Below, piece by piece: positions 11,601 through 21,646 of a stretch of 64,000 nucleotides of DNA. Position numbers and translations under genes: made by a program. Origin of the DNA: Chamaecrista fasciculata (lineage: Eukaryota; Streptophyta; Magnoliopsida; Fabales; Fabaceae). The stretch covers positions 62,001 through 126,000 of the forward strand of contig QANZ01014541.1 in assembly GCA_003254925.1 (NCBI GenBank), read 5' to 3'. The notes under the pieces were generated by a model, which was given only the letters and a program-made list of their open reading frames with translations, had not been told where the DNA came from and did no database searches. Within the stretch, counting starts at the first letter, position 1. Every line of letters starts with the position of its first letter.

Positions 11601-13259
11601 GATGTACTTGAAAAGCTTTTATAAATAATTCAACATAGTTAGTAATTGCGCTTAATAGGCATCAGTGTCAAATAATGTAAATTACAAAACTTAAATACTT
11701 AAAACCATATTTCTAACAAAGCCATAAAATATTTAGATGGAAACATAGTTACTAATAGCGCATAGTGCACGTGAAATGCCAAGGCTTCAAAATGCTGTTG
11801 CGAGTAGTTAATGCATAAAACAAGGTACAGAAAACGTGCGCACAATTTTAAAACAGTTCATAATATGACTAGATAATGACTAATATATATATTAGAAAAC
11901 CAAACTGACATTAAAATAATCCATAAATCACATTATCATGTAATTGGATCATAAAATATATCAATATTAACAAAGATACTAATTACTAAGTCTATGCTTT
12001 ATCCTAGGATATCCAAACTCTAAACCAATTCCTCTTCAAGAAATGCAATGTAAAACATCATTAGACAATCCCTTTATTTCCACTTCATTTTCTCAGGTAT
12101 CTGCATATTCATCAACCTTAAACAAGGGGACAACAAGGGCAAGAGCCATTGCGCTCATTGGCATTGCCCTATTAATCTATAGAGCCTGCAGAAGCTGTAC
12201 AGACTAGTAAATAGTCTTAGTGAAGTATTAAGTCAGTTAGTTAGTTGAATAACAGTTTTTCTGTTATAGTGTTATAGTCCAGTAGTTAGCTCAGTTTATT
12301 GCTTTGTTTTTAGTATAAATATATGTAATCTTTCCTCATTCAATAATAAGAAATATCAGATTACATTAGAATTGTACAGAAGCCACAGAAAAATAGCAAC
12401 TCCAGCACAACTACAGCAGAGATACATGAAAGTTGCAAGTTGACAAATGCAACCTGGAGCCAATAGCCGTAGAATGGAGCTAAAACAAGCTATTCCCAAA
12501 TGTGATCGGAAACCAATTATTAGCTGCAAGAACAATTTCATATGTACACTGCACATGTGTCATCACTGGTTACAAATGTCAAATTCAGCATCTGATTATA
12601 CAACACGTGCATTTTATGCAGTGCAACTAACATGTACATAACAAGAGAACTAAAACTAGCCATCCTTTATGACTTGATTACCCATCAGTCAAATCTTTGT
12701 TCAGCAGGTTGAAAATGTATTAACATAATCAAAATCACCCTTGCCACCCTTTGCACTATTCTTACAGCTACATATTTTGCAGATTCTTTACGTTTAAATT
12801 TAAAAGATGGTAAACAGTCAGATAAAAGAAATGGATGCTTTAGAGTTTAGATAACTACTCTATATGGAATACAAGAATGACTCAGAAATCATAATAAAAC
12901 AAGAATTATAATTTTGCAATTCTTCAAATAAAGCAAAAGCAAAGAAGAATAATTCAAGCTTCTGCATACATACTTGAGCTTTGACTTGCTCTGCCTCAAG
13001 CAAGAAATCGAAATTCTCGGGCGGAAAGAAGCGCAAAATGGGCTGTCAAAAAAAATTCAAAGAAACAAAAATAAATAAAGAAACAACAAGAACTGAATTG
13101 AAAACGAAAGAGAAGTGAAAATGGAATAAAACATCAAATTGAGTTCAATTGAATCAATGAATATGGGAATTAAACCTCAATCTTTGTCCATTCGAGGGCG
13201 TCCCAGCTATCGGTGCCTTCAAGCTTGGCCGAATCGGAGTCATCAATCGGCGAAGTCAT
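5657..13259 (-). CDS. Myotubularin-type phosphoinositide 3-phosphatase, 5' exons only
   Basis: Plant myotubularins remove the 3-phosphate from PtdIns3P and PtdIns(3,5)P2 on endomembranes and are roughly 800 aa or more. Here I see the first 122 codons in five exons on the minus strand: 13259-13176 (ATG at 13259; SWDALEWTKIE at its end), 13042-12974 (PENFDFLLEAEQVKAQ), 10644-10570 (EHGVVLVNNNDVGTL, then TVTNFRLLFV), 8206-8135 (NVIGLGTIPLATIEKFSKI) and 5723-5657 (RQSDRAPQRLLQVI). Every junction has GT/AG and phase is kept. LLEAEQV through LGTIPLATIEKF is the GRAM/PH-like lipid-binding start of the family. The phosphatase domain with its CX5R loop is not in the window; the next exon should continue K-D-M-R-I-type sequence and I could not find it, so it lies beyond position 1 or is lost. 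Introns 2, 3 and 4 are each 2.3-2.4 kb and contain transposons. Confidence 0.83.
6120..6330 (-). pseudogene. LINE fragment (zinc-finger-like tail), antisense
   Basis: On the minus strand a short stretch reads SHFFLHCLVVTFLWNKLL, like the HxxxxC...LW motif near the 3' end of plant LINE ORF2. It has one stop just upstream and no other LINE sequence around it. It lies in intron 4 of the myotubularin gene. Confidence 0.5.
6640..6859 (+). repeat. 5' LTR (right part) of a degenerate copia element
   Basis: It contains a repeated GATTA/TTAG-rich stretch, a CCAAATATAAAACCC promoter-like box near 6771-6785 and a GTGAATAATAAAC polyadenylation-like signal. It ends ...CTCATTACA directly before a tRNA primer site, which fixes the right end at 6859. 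The left end is not determined. Confidence 0.65.
6860..6871 (+). other. Primer-binding site for initiator tRNA-Met
   Basis: TGGTATCAGAGC, the standard complement of the initiator tRNA-Met 3' end used by plant copia elements, directly after the LTR end. Confidence 0.88.
6872..7480 (+). mobile_element. Degenerate leader/gag region of the intronic copia element
   Basis: It lies between the primer site and the integrase fragment. Positions 6950-7180 are more GC-rich than the surroundings, as copia leader regions often are. I could not recognise gag or protease, so most of that region is deleted or decayed. The open frames at 7042-7414 show no domain. Confidence 0.5.
7481..7725 (+). pseudogene. 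Copia integrase N-terminal fragment
   Basis: One frame reads ...FAKHNRLPFASKVNKRAK, then PFELVNSEVWGPCSVVSKLG, then KYFVTFVDD-stop-SRITWLYFMKNRSEVF. This is the junction of the integrase zinc region and the first two catalytic aspartates (S-E-V-W replaces the usual SDVWGP; TFVDD is intact). The CxxC of the zinc finger is lost, an in-frame TAG follows FVDD, and the frame ends at 7725. It lies in intron 4 of the myotubularin gene. Confidence 0.85.
7726..7990 (+). repeat. LTR-like sequence downstream of the integrase fragment
   Basis: It has an LTR-like layout: GGTATTTATAGGG near 7817-7830, then a pyrimidine-rich stretch and GAGATTAATACAATTTTTATTG near 7957. It differs from the LTR at 6640-6859, so it may be a solo LTR of another family. 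Boundaries and identity are uncertain. Confidence 0.35.
8263..8705. mobile_element. Fold-back MITE (Mutator-like), 443 bp
   Basis: The two halves are inverted copies. The left end GGTTGAATGCTCAAATT pairs with the right end read backwards, GGTCAAATGTTCAAATT, and similarity continues inward to a palindromic centre near 8470-8520 (CTCTCTCCTATATGTGG / CACCTAGGAGAGAG). Flanks TCATTTCGA (8254-8262) and TTATTTAGA (8706-8714) agree at 7 of 9 bases, consistent with an aged 9-bp Mutator-type target duplication. It lies in myotubularin intron 3, 57 bp from exon 4. Confidence 0.85.
9073..9805. mobile_element. Terminal-inverted-repeat element, PIF/Harbinger-like MITE, 733 bp
   Basis: The left terminus GGGTGCATTTGGTACACT is an inverted match to the right terminus AGTGTACCAAACACACCC; similarity extends inward (ATACAAGATATC-type blocks). 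It is flanked on both sides by ATA (9070-9072 and 9806-9808), a 3-bp duplication as expected of the PIF/Harbinger group, although TWA is the usual form. The centre is very AT-rich and codes for nothing. It lies in myotubularin intron 3. Confidence 0.8.
10277..10560. repeat. Two-copy tandem repeat of about 150 bp in intron 3
   Basis: Both copies run from a CTCCCTCCTT block through GTCAATCAAATGTC / TTCAGTTAAATGTC and CTACATCATGGTGCCTT to AACACAGGAAATAT / AACACAAGAAATAT. Copy 1 is about 10277-10429 and copy 2 about 10430-10560, diverged by several substitutions and small gaps. It ends 10 bp from myotubularin exon 3. Confidence 0.75.
10645..12195. other. Myotubularin intron 2, left part
   Basis: AT-rich intron sequence between exon 3 and the solo LTR. 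I see no exon, element or RNA gene in it. Confidence 0.6.
12196..12378 (+). mobile_element. Solo LTR, 183 bp, with exact 5-bp target duplication
   Basis: It begins TGTACAGACTAG and ends GAATTGTACA, and is flanked on both sides by GAAGC (12191-12195 and 12379-12383). Inside are a TATA-like AGTATAAATATATG near 12311-12324 and a CAATAATAAGAAAT polyadenylation-like stretch. There is no primer site, polypurine tract or coding sequence, so this is a solo LTR or a minimal TRIM-type derivative. It lies in intron 2 of the myotubularin gene, opposite to its transcription. Confidence 0.85.
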
Positions 13260-13385
13260 GCCGGCGAAGGGGAAGAATCTCACAACGTCGATGAGTATGC
13301 AACTGCAACTGTATGTTTAGAGAGAGAAAGAGCAAAGAGAGAGAGACTCGAAGGAAGCTTACAGGCCGTTCAAAGAAAAATCATA
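13260..13385 (-). promoter_or_regulatory. 5' untranslated region / proximal promoter of the myotubularin gene
   Basis: Upstream of the ATG at 13259 (minus strand) is a pyrimidine-rich leader: CT repeats at about 13318-13348 when read on the minus strand. Leaders of this kind are common near plant transcription starts. I see no clear TATA box. Confidence 0.45.
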
Positions 13386-14194
13386 CTACCGGAAGAGACC
13401 TTTTTTTTCTTTCCTGAAAAAGGGTAATTTTCTCTCACAACTTTCGTTAACCGTCAATTACGTCTTTAATTTTTTTTATCGTTAATTTTGTCCATAATAT
13501 TTTATATTTTGATCAATTTTATCTTTACTCTTACATTAACCAAATATTAACAATAGAATCTATGGGTCTAATGATATCTAATGTAAAATTAATAAAAAAT
13601 GAAAGTTAATTTTTAAACTCATACTAAAAAAACATGATGCAGTATATCGTTAAATTATGAAAAGAGTTAATCAAAAATAAAATAATGTAAAATATTAGCG
13701 ATGAAATTGATAGCAAATAAAGATTGAAAACAAAATTGACTACTGATATAAAATTTAAAGACAAAAATAATACTTTTGCTTTTTTTTTATGAGAAGCTAC
13801 CTTTTTGTTCAATTTGGTGCCACAACAGTCAACACTATTACATAGGGCAGCTTGGAATTGGATATGCTTCTAAAAGAAAGATTTTATCTATAATCTATAA
13901 TTTAAAAAAAAAATCTTTTAATTCGAGTATTTTTATTTGATGTTTGAATATTATAATATAAATTTACTTTTAAATCATAAAAATGTTTGGACACAAAATA
14001 ATAAAAAAAAATTAATTAATAAAACTAACCAAAAAAGACATGATGGGAAAAGACCCCTAATGGAATTTATATTGATTTTCATTTACTCCAAGGATGGAAT
14101 TCAAGTTGTTAGTGTTACTGAGTCATGTGAAAGTGTAATATTCCAATCTCATATTCGATAGGATTAAATATAAGAGAAATTTTATTCAAGTAAA
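13386..14194. other. AT-rich intergenic sequence
   Basis: No recognisable gene or element; short A and T runs only. Presumably it holds the upstream promoter of the minus-strand myotubularin gene. Confidence 0.5.
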
Positions 14195-14462
14195 CTAACT
14201 TTCCGGTCCCTCAATTTTAGACGGGTTGGCAAATAGTCCCTGAATTTTACTCAATGTACAAGTCGGTCCCCGAACTTTCGAAACGCCTAACTAATTAGTC
14301 CTTCTGTCATATTGTCGTTAAAAAAAAGGTGATGTGGCCATAACGGACGCTGATGTGTCTCGTTATGTGCTAACGTGTCCCGTTATAGCCACGTCAGATC
14401 TCGTTATGTTCAAAAAAAAACATGTGCCATGTCATAAAATAGCGACACATCAGCATATTTCC
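14195..14462. mobile_element. MITE-like inverted-repeat fragment
   Basis: It begins AAGTAAACTAACTTTCCGGTCCCTC, resembling the terminus GAGTAAACTACTAAATTGGTCCC of the intact MITE at 30579. Its interior holds an inverted pair, GATGTGGCCATAACGG near 14331 and CCGTTATAGCCACGTC near 14380. The right terminus is missing; the telomere-like element starts there instead. Confidence 0.6.
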
Positions 14463-15230
14463 ATTGTACTTTTAGGTCCCTGACCCATTTTTATTCTATT
14501 ATTCTCAATTCTCCATCTTTTTCATCATCTTCATTCATTTTAGTCCCAAATTCTCAAAATAAAATTGTAAAGTGTCTCAAAATTCTTCCAAACATTTCAA
14601 TTTAATCCTTAAAAATATTAAAAAATCCTAAAACTTAAATCCTAAACCCTAAAACCCTAAAACCCAAACCTTAAACCACAAACTCCAAACCCCAAACTCC
14701 AAACTCTAAACCCTAAAACCCTAAAAAAAATCTGAGTTGAGCAATTAGGTCCCTGACCCATTCTTATCCTATTATTCTCAATTTCCCCTCTTTTTCATCA
14801 TCCTCATTCATTTTAGTCCTAAATCCTCAAAATAAAATTGTAAAGTGTCCCAAAACTTTTCCAAACATTCCAATTTAGTCCTTAAAAATATTTAAAATCT
14901 TAAACCCTAAAAACCCCAAACCCCAAACCCTAAAACCCCAAACCTTAAACCCTTAAAAAAAGTCTAAGTTGAACAATTAGGTCTTTGACCCATTCTTATC
15001 TCATTATTTTCAAGTCCCCATCTTTTTAATTATTTTCATTCATTTTAGTCTCAAATCTTCAAAATAAAATTGCAAAGTGTCTCAAAACTCTTTCAAACAT
15101 TCCAATTTAGTGCTTAAAATATTTAAAACCTTAAACCCTAAGATCTTAAAACCCTAAAACTCTAAATACTAATACCCTAAAACCTAAAACCTAAACAACA
15201 TCACAATTTTTTTTCATCTTTATCTTAAAT
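14463..15230. repeat. Mutator-like element arm: tandem units with telomere-like CCCTAAA tracts
   Basis: Three successive units start TAGGTCCCTGACCCATTTTT (14472), TAGGTCCCTGACCCATTCTT (14748) and TAGGTCTTTGACCCATTCTT (14979), with spacings of 276 and 231 bp. Each unit carries a TCATTCATTTTAGTC block, AAAATAAAATTGTAAAGTGTC, CATTCCAATTTAGTCC, then a degenerate run of AAACCCTAAAACCC. The same units form both arms of the element at 31495-33004, whose terminus CATTGTACTTATAGGTCCC corresponds to the start here. The matching inverted right arm is absent, so this copy is truncated. Confidence 0.8.
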
Positions 15231-15861
15231 TCTTTTTAAATCACAACTAAACATCATCATCAGGCACAGCGTCGTCATCTTCTTCCCCAATTTGGATTTC
15301 ACCATCCTTCCAATACTCTTTACATTCATCTTTCCCATGTAAAAATGCAACACAACACTTTTTAGTCAATTTCACCAAAAAATAAAGAACACTTTCGATC
15401 TTTCTTCTTCTTCTTCACTTCGATTTGTGATCATCTTGGAAGCACTATTCCATAATTTTCTCTCTCTTAGTTTGGCCGTCGTGAGTGCGTGAGCATCGTT
15501 CGTCACAACCGTGCTTCGCCATCGTTCCGAACTTGCTCCGTCGTGCCGAGCTCACTCCGTGCACAGTCCTCGTCTGTTTTGCTCCATTCGCTGCTCTCTG
15601 TATTTCACCTGCGTTTTTGTGCTCTGTCGGTCAGATCTACTCCGTTGCCCTATCGTCTGCTCGGTCTGTTCTGATCTGCTCCGTTTGTGCTTGCTCTGGG
15701 TACCGTCGTTCTCGTCTGCTACGTGGGGTGTGGTTCTGATCTACTTTGTGCGTTGCTGTTTCCGATCCGTTGTGCTCCAGATCTGTTTTTTGGATCTGCT
15801 CTGATCCCACCCTCTTCAAAAACCCAGAAATTTCAACATCATCGAGTAAAGTAGAAGAAAA
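15231..15861. other. Unusually GC-rich interior segment next to the repeat arm
   Basis: Positions 15470-15830 are clearly richer in G and C than the surroundings, with repeated TCTGATCTGCTCCGT-like phrases. Short open frames exist in several registers, but none shows a domain. It lies where the interior of the truncated Mutator-like element would be, so it may be captured host sequence or an unrelated insertion. It ends where an antisense LTR begins. Confidence 0.4.
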
Positions 15862-16925
15862 TGTTGGGAATTCTAGGCGCCAAAACGCAGCGGAAGTAAA
15901 AAAAAAAAAAACTTAAAGTAAAGCACCTAGTCCTAGAATTCCCGAACGGATCCGCTAGCAGAATTTAAAACTTTTAGATAGTGGTATACCTCACGAGTTT
16001 CAATCGGTTGGTTGTACAAGGCGTGTGCAAGGAGTCCACTCTCAGCGTTCTCCCTCTGCCGGTGATCCACACGAACAGTTTCTTGAGCACCAAGGTGCTA
16101 GCCTTCCGTTCTTTTCTCCAAAAGAACCAGGGACCAATCTACAGTGTTTGAATTCAGGAACTCCTTCTTGAATCCAACAGCAAAAGTGGCGCACAGAAGA
16201 AACCCCCCACAAGAACTCCTTCTTGCCTTTTCTTCTCTCACAAAAGCCCTAGTTTTAATGGTGGAATTCGAATTTTCCTAACACCTTAGGCAAAAATCGA
16301 TTTTCCTCTCTCTAAGGCTAAAGTCGATTTTTCTCTCTCTCTACAAGGAGGAAGACAAAATCACAATGTGAGCTAGGGTTAGGCAAGTCAACTTGCCCCC
16401 TATAAATAAGCATAATTTTGGGTGATTTTAATATTCCTAAAATCATGATATTCTGATAATATAATTATTTTAGGACTTGAATTTACAATTAAAATATTAC
16501 CTTAATATTTCAATTTAAATTCAAAATGCAATCTCTGAGAATCAAATGGAAGATCAAATCTTCCCATGGGACCCACAAGAGAATGCGCCATCCTCCCTCA
16601 ATTTTATCTTGGACTTTTATAAATCAAAAACCTTCTAACAATTAGGAAGTCATGATTCTCCAAAGATCTTGAGTGGAGATCTCACCAAATCTATTTGAAT
16701 CAAATCTTTTGATATCTCCATCAAATCTTTTGAATTCAAACTTTATTATTTAAATTAATAAAACATTTTCATTAATCCAAATATATAGAATGAGGCGCCA
16801 CCCTCATATTAATATTGGGGAATTTTATAATTCAATAATTTCCTAACTTTTAGGAATCTTATCTGAATTATTTTTCCCTAATATTTTAATTGTAAATAAT
16901 TAAACTGATTTCATTTATGCTAATT
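15862..16925 (-). mobile_element. Truncated antisense LTR, relative of the 2.2-kb LTR copia family
   Basis: In plus orientation it begins TGTTGGGAATTCTAGGCGCC and continues ACGCAGCGGAAGT, then CCGGTGATCCACACGAACAG and GGTGCTAGCCTTCCG. The same landmarks occur in the same order in the antisense LTR at 22733-25038. Similarity ends near 16925, leaving about half an LTR. No primer site or coding sequence is attached. Confidence 0.8.
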
Positions 16926-17149
16926 AACTTTTTTCAATACAAAAAGATGAAAAACACTAGGATTAAAGAATTTGTATCCTTTTACAATAATGAACTTTGG
17001 CATACTGTAATTTATTTAGTGAAAAATACAAATAATATTATATAAATCATTTTCGTAGTATTTGTCTAATTAAAAGTTATTTTTTTTATTATTGATATGG
17101 CCAAGAGTAATTTTCTACATTTTGCACTATTATGATTTATCATATAAGA
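16926..17149. other. AT-rich spacer
   Basis: Nothing recognisable between the LTR fragment and the Helitron scrap. Confidence 0.5.
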
Positions 17150-17272
17150 CTTTTTTCATTCGCCTACACTTGATGATGTTCATGAAGTTAATGAATTGCT
17201 GATTGGACAACTTCCAAGTGACGGGAAGATGGCTGAACTATAAACCCTTGAAATATTAAATTCCATCAAAGG
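17150..17272 (+). pseudogene. Helitron helicase scrap, cut by an assembly N
   Basis: One frame reads SPTLDDVHEVNELLIGQLPS, then DGKMAEL-stop-TLEILNSIKG. It parallels ALTLEDVHEVNKMLIGQLSG in the larger Helitron helicase fragment at 40860-40950 and its following EILNSIKG-type segment. It breaks off at the single N at 17273. It is a second copy, because the same domain region occurs again on the far side of the retrotransposon nest. Confidence 0.75.
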
Positions 17273-17273
17273 N
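17273..17273. other. Single-base N (assembly join)
   Basis: One ambiguous base interrupts the helicase scrap. Single Ns at 33005 and 34480 mark similar joins, so sequence may be missing here. Confidence 0.7.
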
Positions 17274-19165
17274 TTAATAAATAAAAAACTAAACACAAAA
17301 TTTGTGGATATGTAATGAACTAACAAGAGTAATTAAATTCAACAATCACTACAAAGTACAAAGTACAAAGGATCAAAAGGAAAAAAAATGAGAGATACAA
17401 CTACAAGTGTTATCAAATCAGCAAGTCAAAAATCATTACTTTATACAAAGGATCAAATTTTTCAAACCAATAGATGACAATATTATCAAGTTCAAACTTA
17501 AAAATAAAAAAAATAAAAAAGAAGGAATATATGTGCGAGTTGACGGGTTGGGTAGGATTGAGTAGTATCAAAATTTTGAAACCCACATTCAACCCAAACC
17601 ATCTTGGGCTCACTGTTTTTTGGCTCGAACCAACCCGTTAGCCCAATCTAAACCAGCGAATTTTCTTTGACTTCGTTTATTATTTTTCTATATATAAGTT
17701 CTCTCTTACCTATTGTATGTTTCTAACTCAGTTAAACAAATTATGTATATGATAATAAAAGTATTATAACTATAAAAAAGTAATGATTCCCCTTTTATTT
17801 ATTTTTCATTATTTTGTAATTTTGAATTTCACTCATAATGGATGATGAAATCCATAAATGATATTTGCTATTTTTTTTGGTAGACAGATTTGCTAAATTT
17901 TACTCATTATAGTTTTACCAAATACTAATTGTAAACTTATATTCGCTTATGCAAATGTTGAATAGTTTTTATATGGTTAAACTAATATTGTAGTACTTAT
18001 GGTTTTACTGAATATGTAACTAAGTCTATGTATATTTTTTTTTTTGCCAAAGTCTGTATTTTTATCTGTTGTAACTCAATTTTTATATTTTTTTAGAAAA
18101 ATTATAAGCCAATCTTTCACCTCTCACATTATTAAAACTCTACTAACTAAATGTTTATTTGGCATTTGAATGCATTTAGGTGGCAGAAAAAAAAAGATTA
18201 TTCTAATTTAACAACAATGGCCAGACCCACAAAAACTACAATGAAGTTATCCAATTTTTAAAATCGTACCATTTTCCTCCTCTGGGTATACCATTCTCAT
18301 ATGACAGAAGCGCGGTCATCTCCCGCAAGGTTTTGCCAAAGAAGAAAATCTCATGAGACTAGGGATGATCAAAATACCTATACTTAATAGGGACTCGCAA
18401 CTTTTACCCTATGGGTCAAAGTCTGGATATAGTGGTATCCTACCCCTACCTTACAAAACTTTATGTATTGAGAAAATATTAAATTATAAAGATAAAATAT
18501 CAAATCTTTCATACATATTAAACTATATATTTTAATAATACATTCTTATCTATGATTTTTGTATTTTTAGTAGTTATAAATGCAAAAAGGAAATGATGAA
18601 ATTAAATTTTATATTAGTGAAAATATAAATTTATTATAAGAATCTTCAGGGTCTGAGTACGGGAATTAGACTATTTACCGAGTCTGAGGATGAACATTGA
18701 TTTTAATGCCCTCTCATATCTAAGTTCGGGTACAGATCCGAGGATCATAGTACTATATCCATACCCTTCTCATTATCATCCATACATCAGACAAGATAGA
18801 TCAAAAATGCATTGTGTTAGCTTTGATTGATGAAGTAATTGAGCATAATTTTGATAAACCCAACAATAGGAATGTCATGTTTGGACCACAACTTTGTAAA
18901 GTAAAAATTTCTACTTTATCTTTCTTTATTTGGCCTGAAATCCCTCCTTTATCTCCTTTTGCATTTTGTCTTTGATTTTAAATTGAATCAATAAATTGGT
19001 CTTTGAATAATCGAAATATACAATTTGGTTTTTGAGATATTTTAATTATCAACGACTTGTTCCTTAGTGAAGATTTGATCTTCGAATTTAAACTAATTTT
19101 ATCTTTTTTTTTGTCTCAAATTTTGTATTAAATTAGTACTTTTTAGTAATTAAATTTTAATCCTT
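17274..19165. other. AT-rich region with weak transposon traces, no gene
   Basis: Very AT-rich. Around 17535-17660 there are CCAACCCGTTAGCCC-type phrases, and around 18353-18780 a GGGATGATCAAAATACC...GGATCATAGTACTATATCC stretch; both resemble decayed non-autonomous DNA elements of hAT type, but I cannot define termini. No coding region is supported. Confidence 0.4.
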
Positions 19166-19169
19166 TATG

Positions 19170-19434
19170 TTAATGGTTCGGGTGGATATGACAAAACATT
19201 TGCATGGAACACATTGACAACAACTAATCGCTCTAGAGGAGACATAATTGTAGTAGGTAAACTATTTTTTTCAAGGGCATTAAAGATCCTGACAGTTTCA
19301 ACAAACCTTTTGATTGGTAGGTTGTTGTTCTTGGCGGAGATTTTAGACAAATTCTATCGATGATTCCAAGTGCACTAGGCAAGATATAATTCTTTCATTT
19401 ATTAACTTATCATACTTATGGTTTTCATGGAAAG
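19170..19434 (+). pseudogene. Helitron helicase, N-terminal part (Walker A to Walker B), interrupted
   Basis: The frame reads GSGGYDKTFAWNTL (Walker A; GSGGTGKT is usual, so this copy has lost the T-G pair) followed by RSRGDIIV, and after a shift VVVLGGDFRQILSMIPS, the DFRQ motif of Pif1-like helicases carried by Helitrons. The sequence about 60 bp further on is cut by insertion of a copia retrotransposon at 19435; the helicase resumes at 40607. About 80 residues between the two motifs are missing, so it was already defective. Confidence 0.85.
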
Positions 19435-21631
19435 TCATGGAGATTGTGCCCTAGGGCCAATCATTTTATATGTATGGACATATTGTTTGACTGATTTATG
19501 GATGATAAATTATGTCGTTATCATATTATTAGCATGTTTACTGTGATAACAATCCTTGATTAATTATGTGATAATTATTCTAAACTGTCCCTGGTCGATT
19601 ATTCACGTGGGAATGTGAATGAACTAAGACCAGCATGACCTCGGTGTATAGAGATACCCGCATGTGATGCTTCTCGAGAGTCATGGTGCAATTATGTAAA
19701 GGGTTACAAGTTGTTGGACCGACCCGGAGAGTTCTGCATGGGTTTAATCATAAGCTAGTCTCTCCTGTGCACCTGTCACGATGCCCTTAGACCTGAGGTC
19801 TTGACTATTCCGGCATTGTAGATGCTGAACTTTGGCCTAGTCCAACGTTGCCCGTAACAGGGTAGCCATACAGGCTAGGTACGAGTTTAGTTCTTTGTCG
19901 TGCTGAGGAATGTGGTTCACCAAGAAGGAATTTTGTCCCTCATTAAGATGAGAGATATTTGTCTGGGCCCCTCGATGAGTTTGTCCAAGGAATGTGTTGC
20001 CACACAAGGTAATGGGACTAACTCAAGGAATCGAGAAAGTTATGGTTTGGATTACAAGGATGATTTTCCCATGCCTTATCCATGACCAAAATATCGTGTG
20101 ACAATAGGGATTATGACAAGGTGGTACTGAGGTTAAGTCGTTAATGTTAAAACGATAACTCACGTGTTTTGGGTAGTCATGATGGCTTACTAGAGTCCGC
20201 TCTCGACTTGTGAGTCATAGAGATGGCTTGCTGCCAATTTCACGTGAGGCCTGCTGGGTCACACATGAGCAGGATCAAGATACTGTAATGAGACACGAAT
20301 TAGGGTTTAATTTGTGAGTCACATAGTCGAATGTCTTAGGACATGAAGTCTTGTCTTAAATAGAATCTACGTTTGTGATATTTAAATTTGTTAGACAAGT
20401 TTAAATATATTAATTGTTAAATAGTTAATTTGATTAATCTATTTACAATTGAGTTGTTATTTAAAATATTAGGGAATAATGAATTGGCAAAGTCTCCTAA
20501 GAGTTAGGGGATTATTGATTTATTAAATTATCTAATATTGAAAGATAACAAGATGAGGGTGGCGCCTCACTCTTGAATTAATTAATGAAATATGATTTTG
20601 TTAATTTGAATTCAAGATTTAAATTTGAATTCAAGATTTGAATTTGAATTCAAGATTCAAATTTGAATTAAGATATTAGGGTAATATTTTAATTCAATTT
20701 GTTAAGGATATTAATAAGTTGGTTATAACTTCCTAAGAGTTAGGATTGTTTTCTTATTTATTAAATTCCTATAAGATAATAGGGAGGTTGGCGCATTCTT
20801 GGATATCCAAGTGCAAGATTTGATCTTGCATTTTGAATTTCAAGAATGCACTTTGAATTTTAAATAAAGATATTAATTAATATTTTAATTAAGAATTCAA
20901 ATTCTCTTGACTCACTCCAACCAATGGGAAGTGTGCTTTCAAGATTTGGATTTCAAGATATGATCTTGAAATTATAATGTAATTTTATAATATTAATGTA
21001 ATTTTATAATCAAGATTTAGGGATTCCCTAATTAGATTAGTAATTCCCTATTTTCAAGATTATAATTCCCTATTTTCAAAAGTGAGACTCTATAAATACC
21101 ACCCCAAAAGTCGCCTAAACTGATTTTGATGAGAGAGGGAGAATAGTTCGACCTAGCTCTAAAAGTTCGACCTAACCCTAAGAGTTAGGGCAAGAGTCGA
21201 CTTGGGTGAGAGAAAAGAGAAGAAAAGTCGCACAACCCTAGAGGAAGTGAAAGAAGCGAAAAGCCCTAGAGTTGTGTGGCCAAGAATTTGATTCTTGGTA
21301 GTGCGCCACTTTGTTCTTGGAGGTTTCAAGAAGAGTTCTTGCAATTCCAAGATTGTAGATCGGTTCCCGTAATCTCTTGGAGAAAAGATTGAAGGCTAGC
21401 ACCTGAGTATCTGCCAAACTGTTCGTGTGGATCACCGGCAGAGGAAGGACACGAGTCTGTGGACTTCTCGGAAATTGCAATCACTCACCATACGTGATTT
21501 AGGTAAACATCTCATCTCACTGGTATAAACACAAATAGTGGATCCTATGGAGGAGATTATAAGGTTTTGTAAAAATTTTAATTTTTTCGTTTTTCCGTTT
21601 TTCCGTTGCGCTTGCTCTATAATCTCCAACA
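19435..21631 (+). repeat. 5' LTR of the outer copia element
   Basis: 2197 bp, starting TCATGGAGATTGTGCC and ending AATCTCCAACA next to the primer site. It has a TATA-like CTCTATAAATACC near 21088-21100 and short imperfect tandem AATTTGAATTCAAGATT units at about 20605-20680. It is nearly identical to 38386-40606, with only about five differences in the first 330 bp. Confidence 0.93.
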
Positions 21632-21632
21632 G

Positions 21633-21646
21633 TGGTATCAGAGCCA
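21633..21646 (+). other. Primer-binding site (initiator tRNA-Met) of the outer element
   Basis: TGGTATCAGAGCCA begins two bases after the 5' LTR. Confidence 0.9.

Noticed and set aside
14640..15190. CCCTAAA runs as a telomere or subtelomere
   Set aside because: The runs are short, degenerate and inside transposon units that recur elsewhere in the window.
15485..15819. Overlapping open frames in the GC-rich island
   Set aside because: Several frames on both strands are open only because of composition; no signature.
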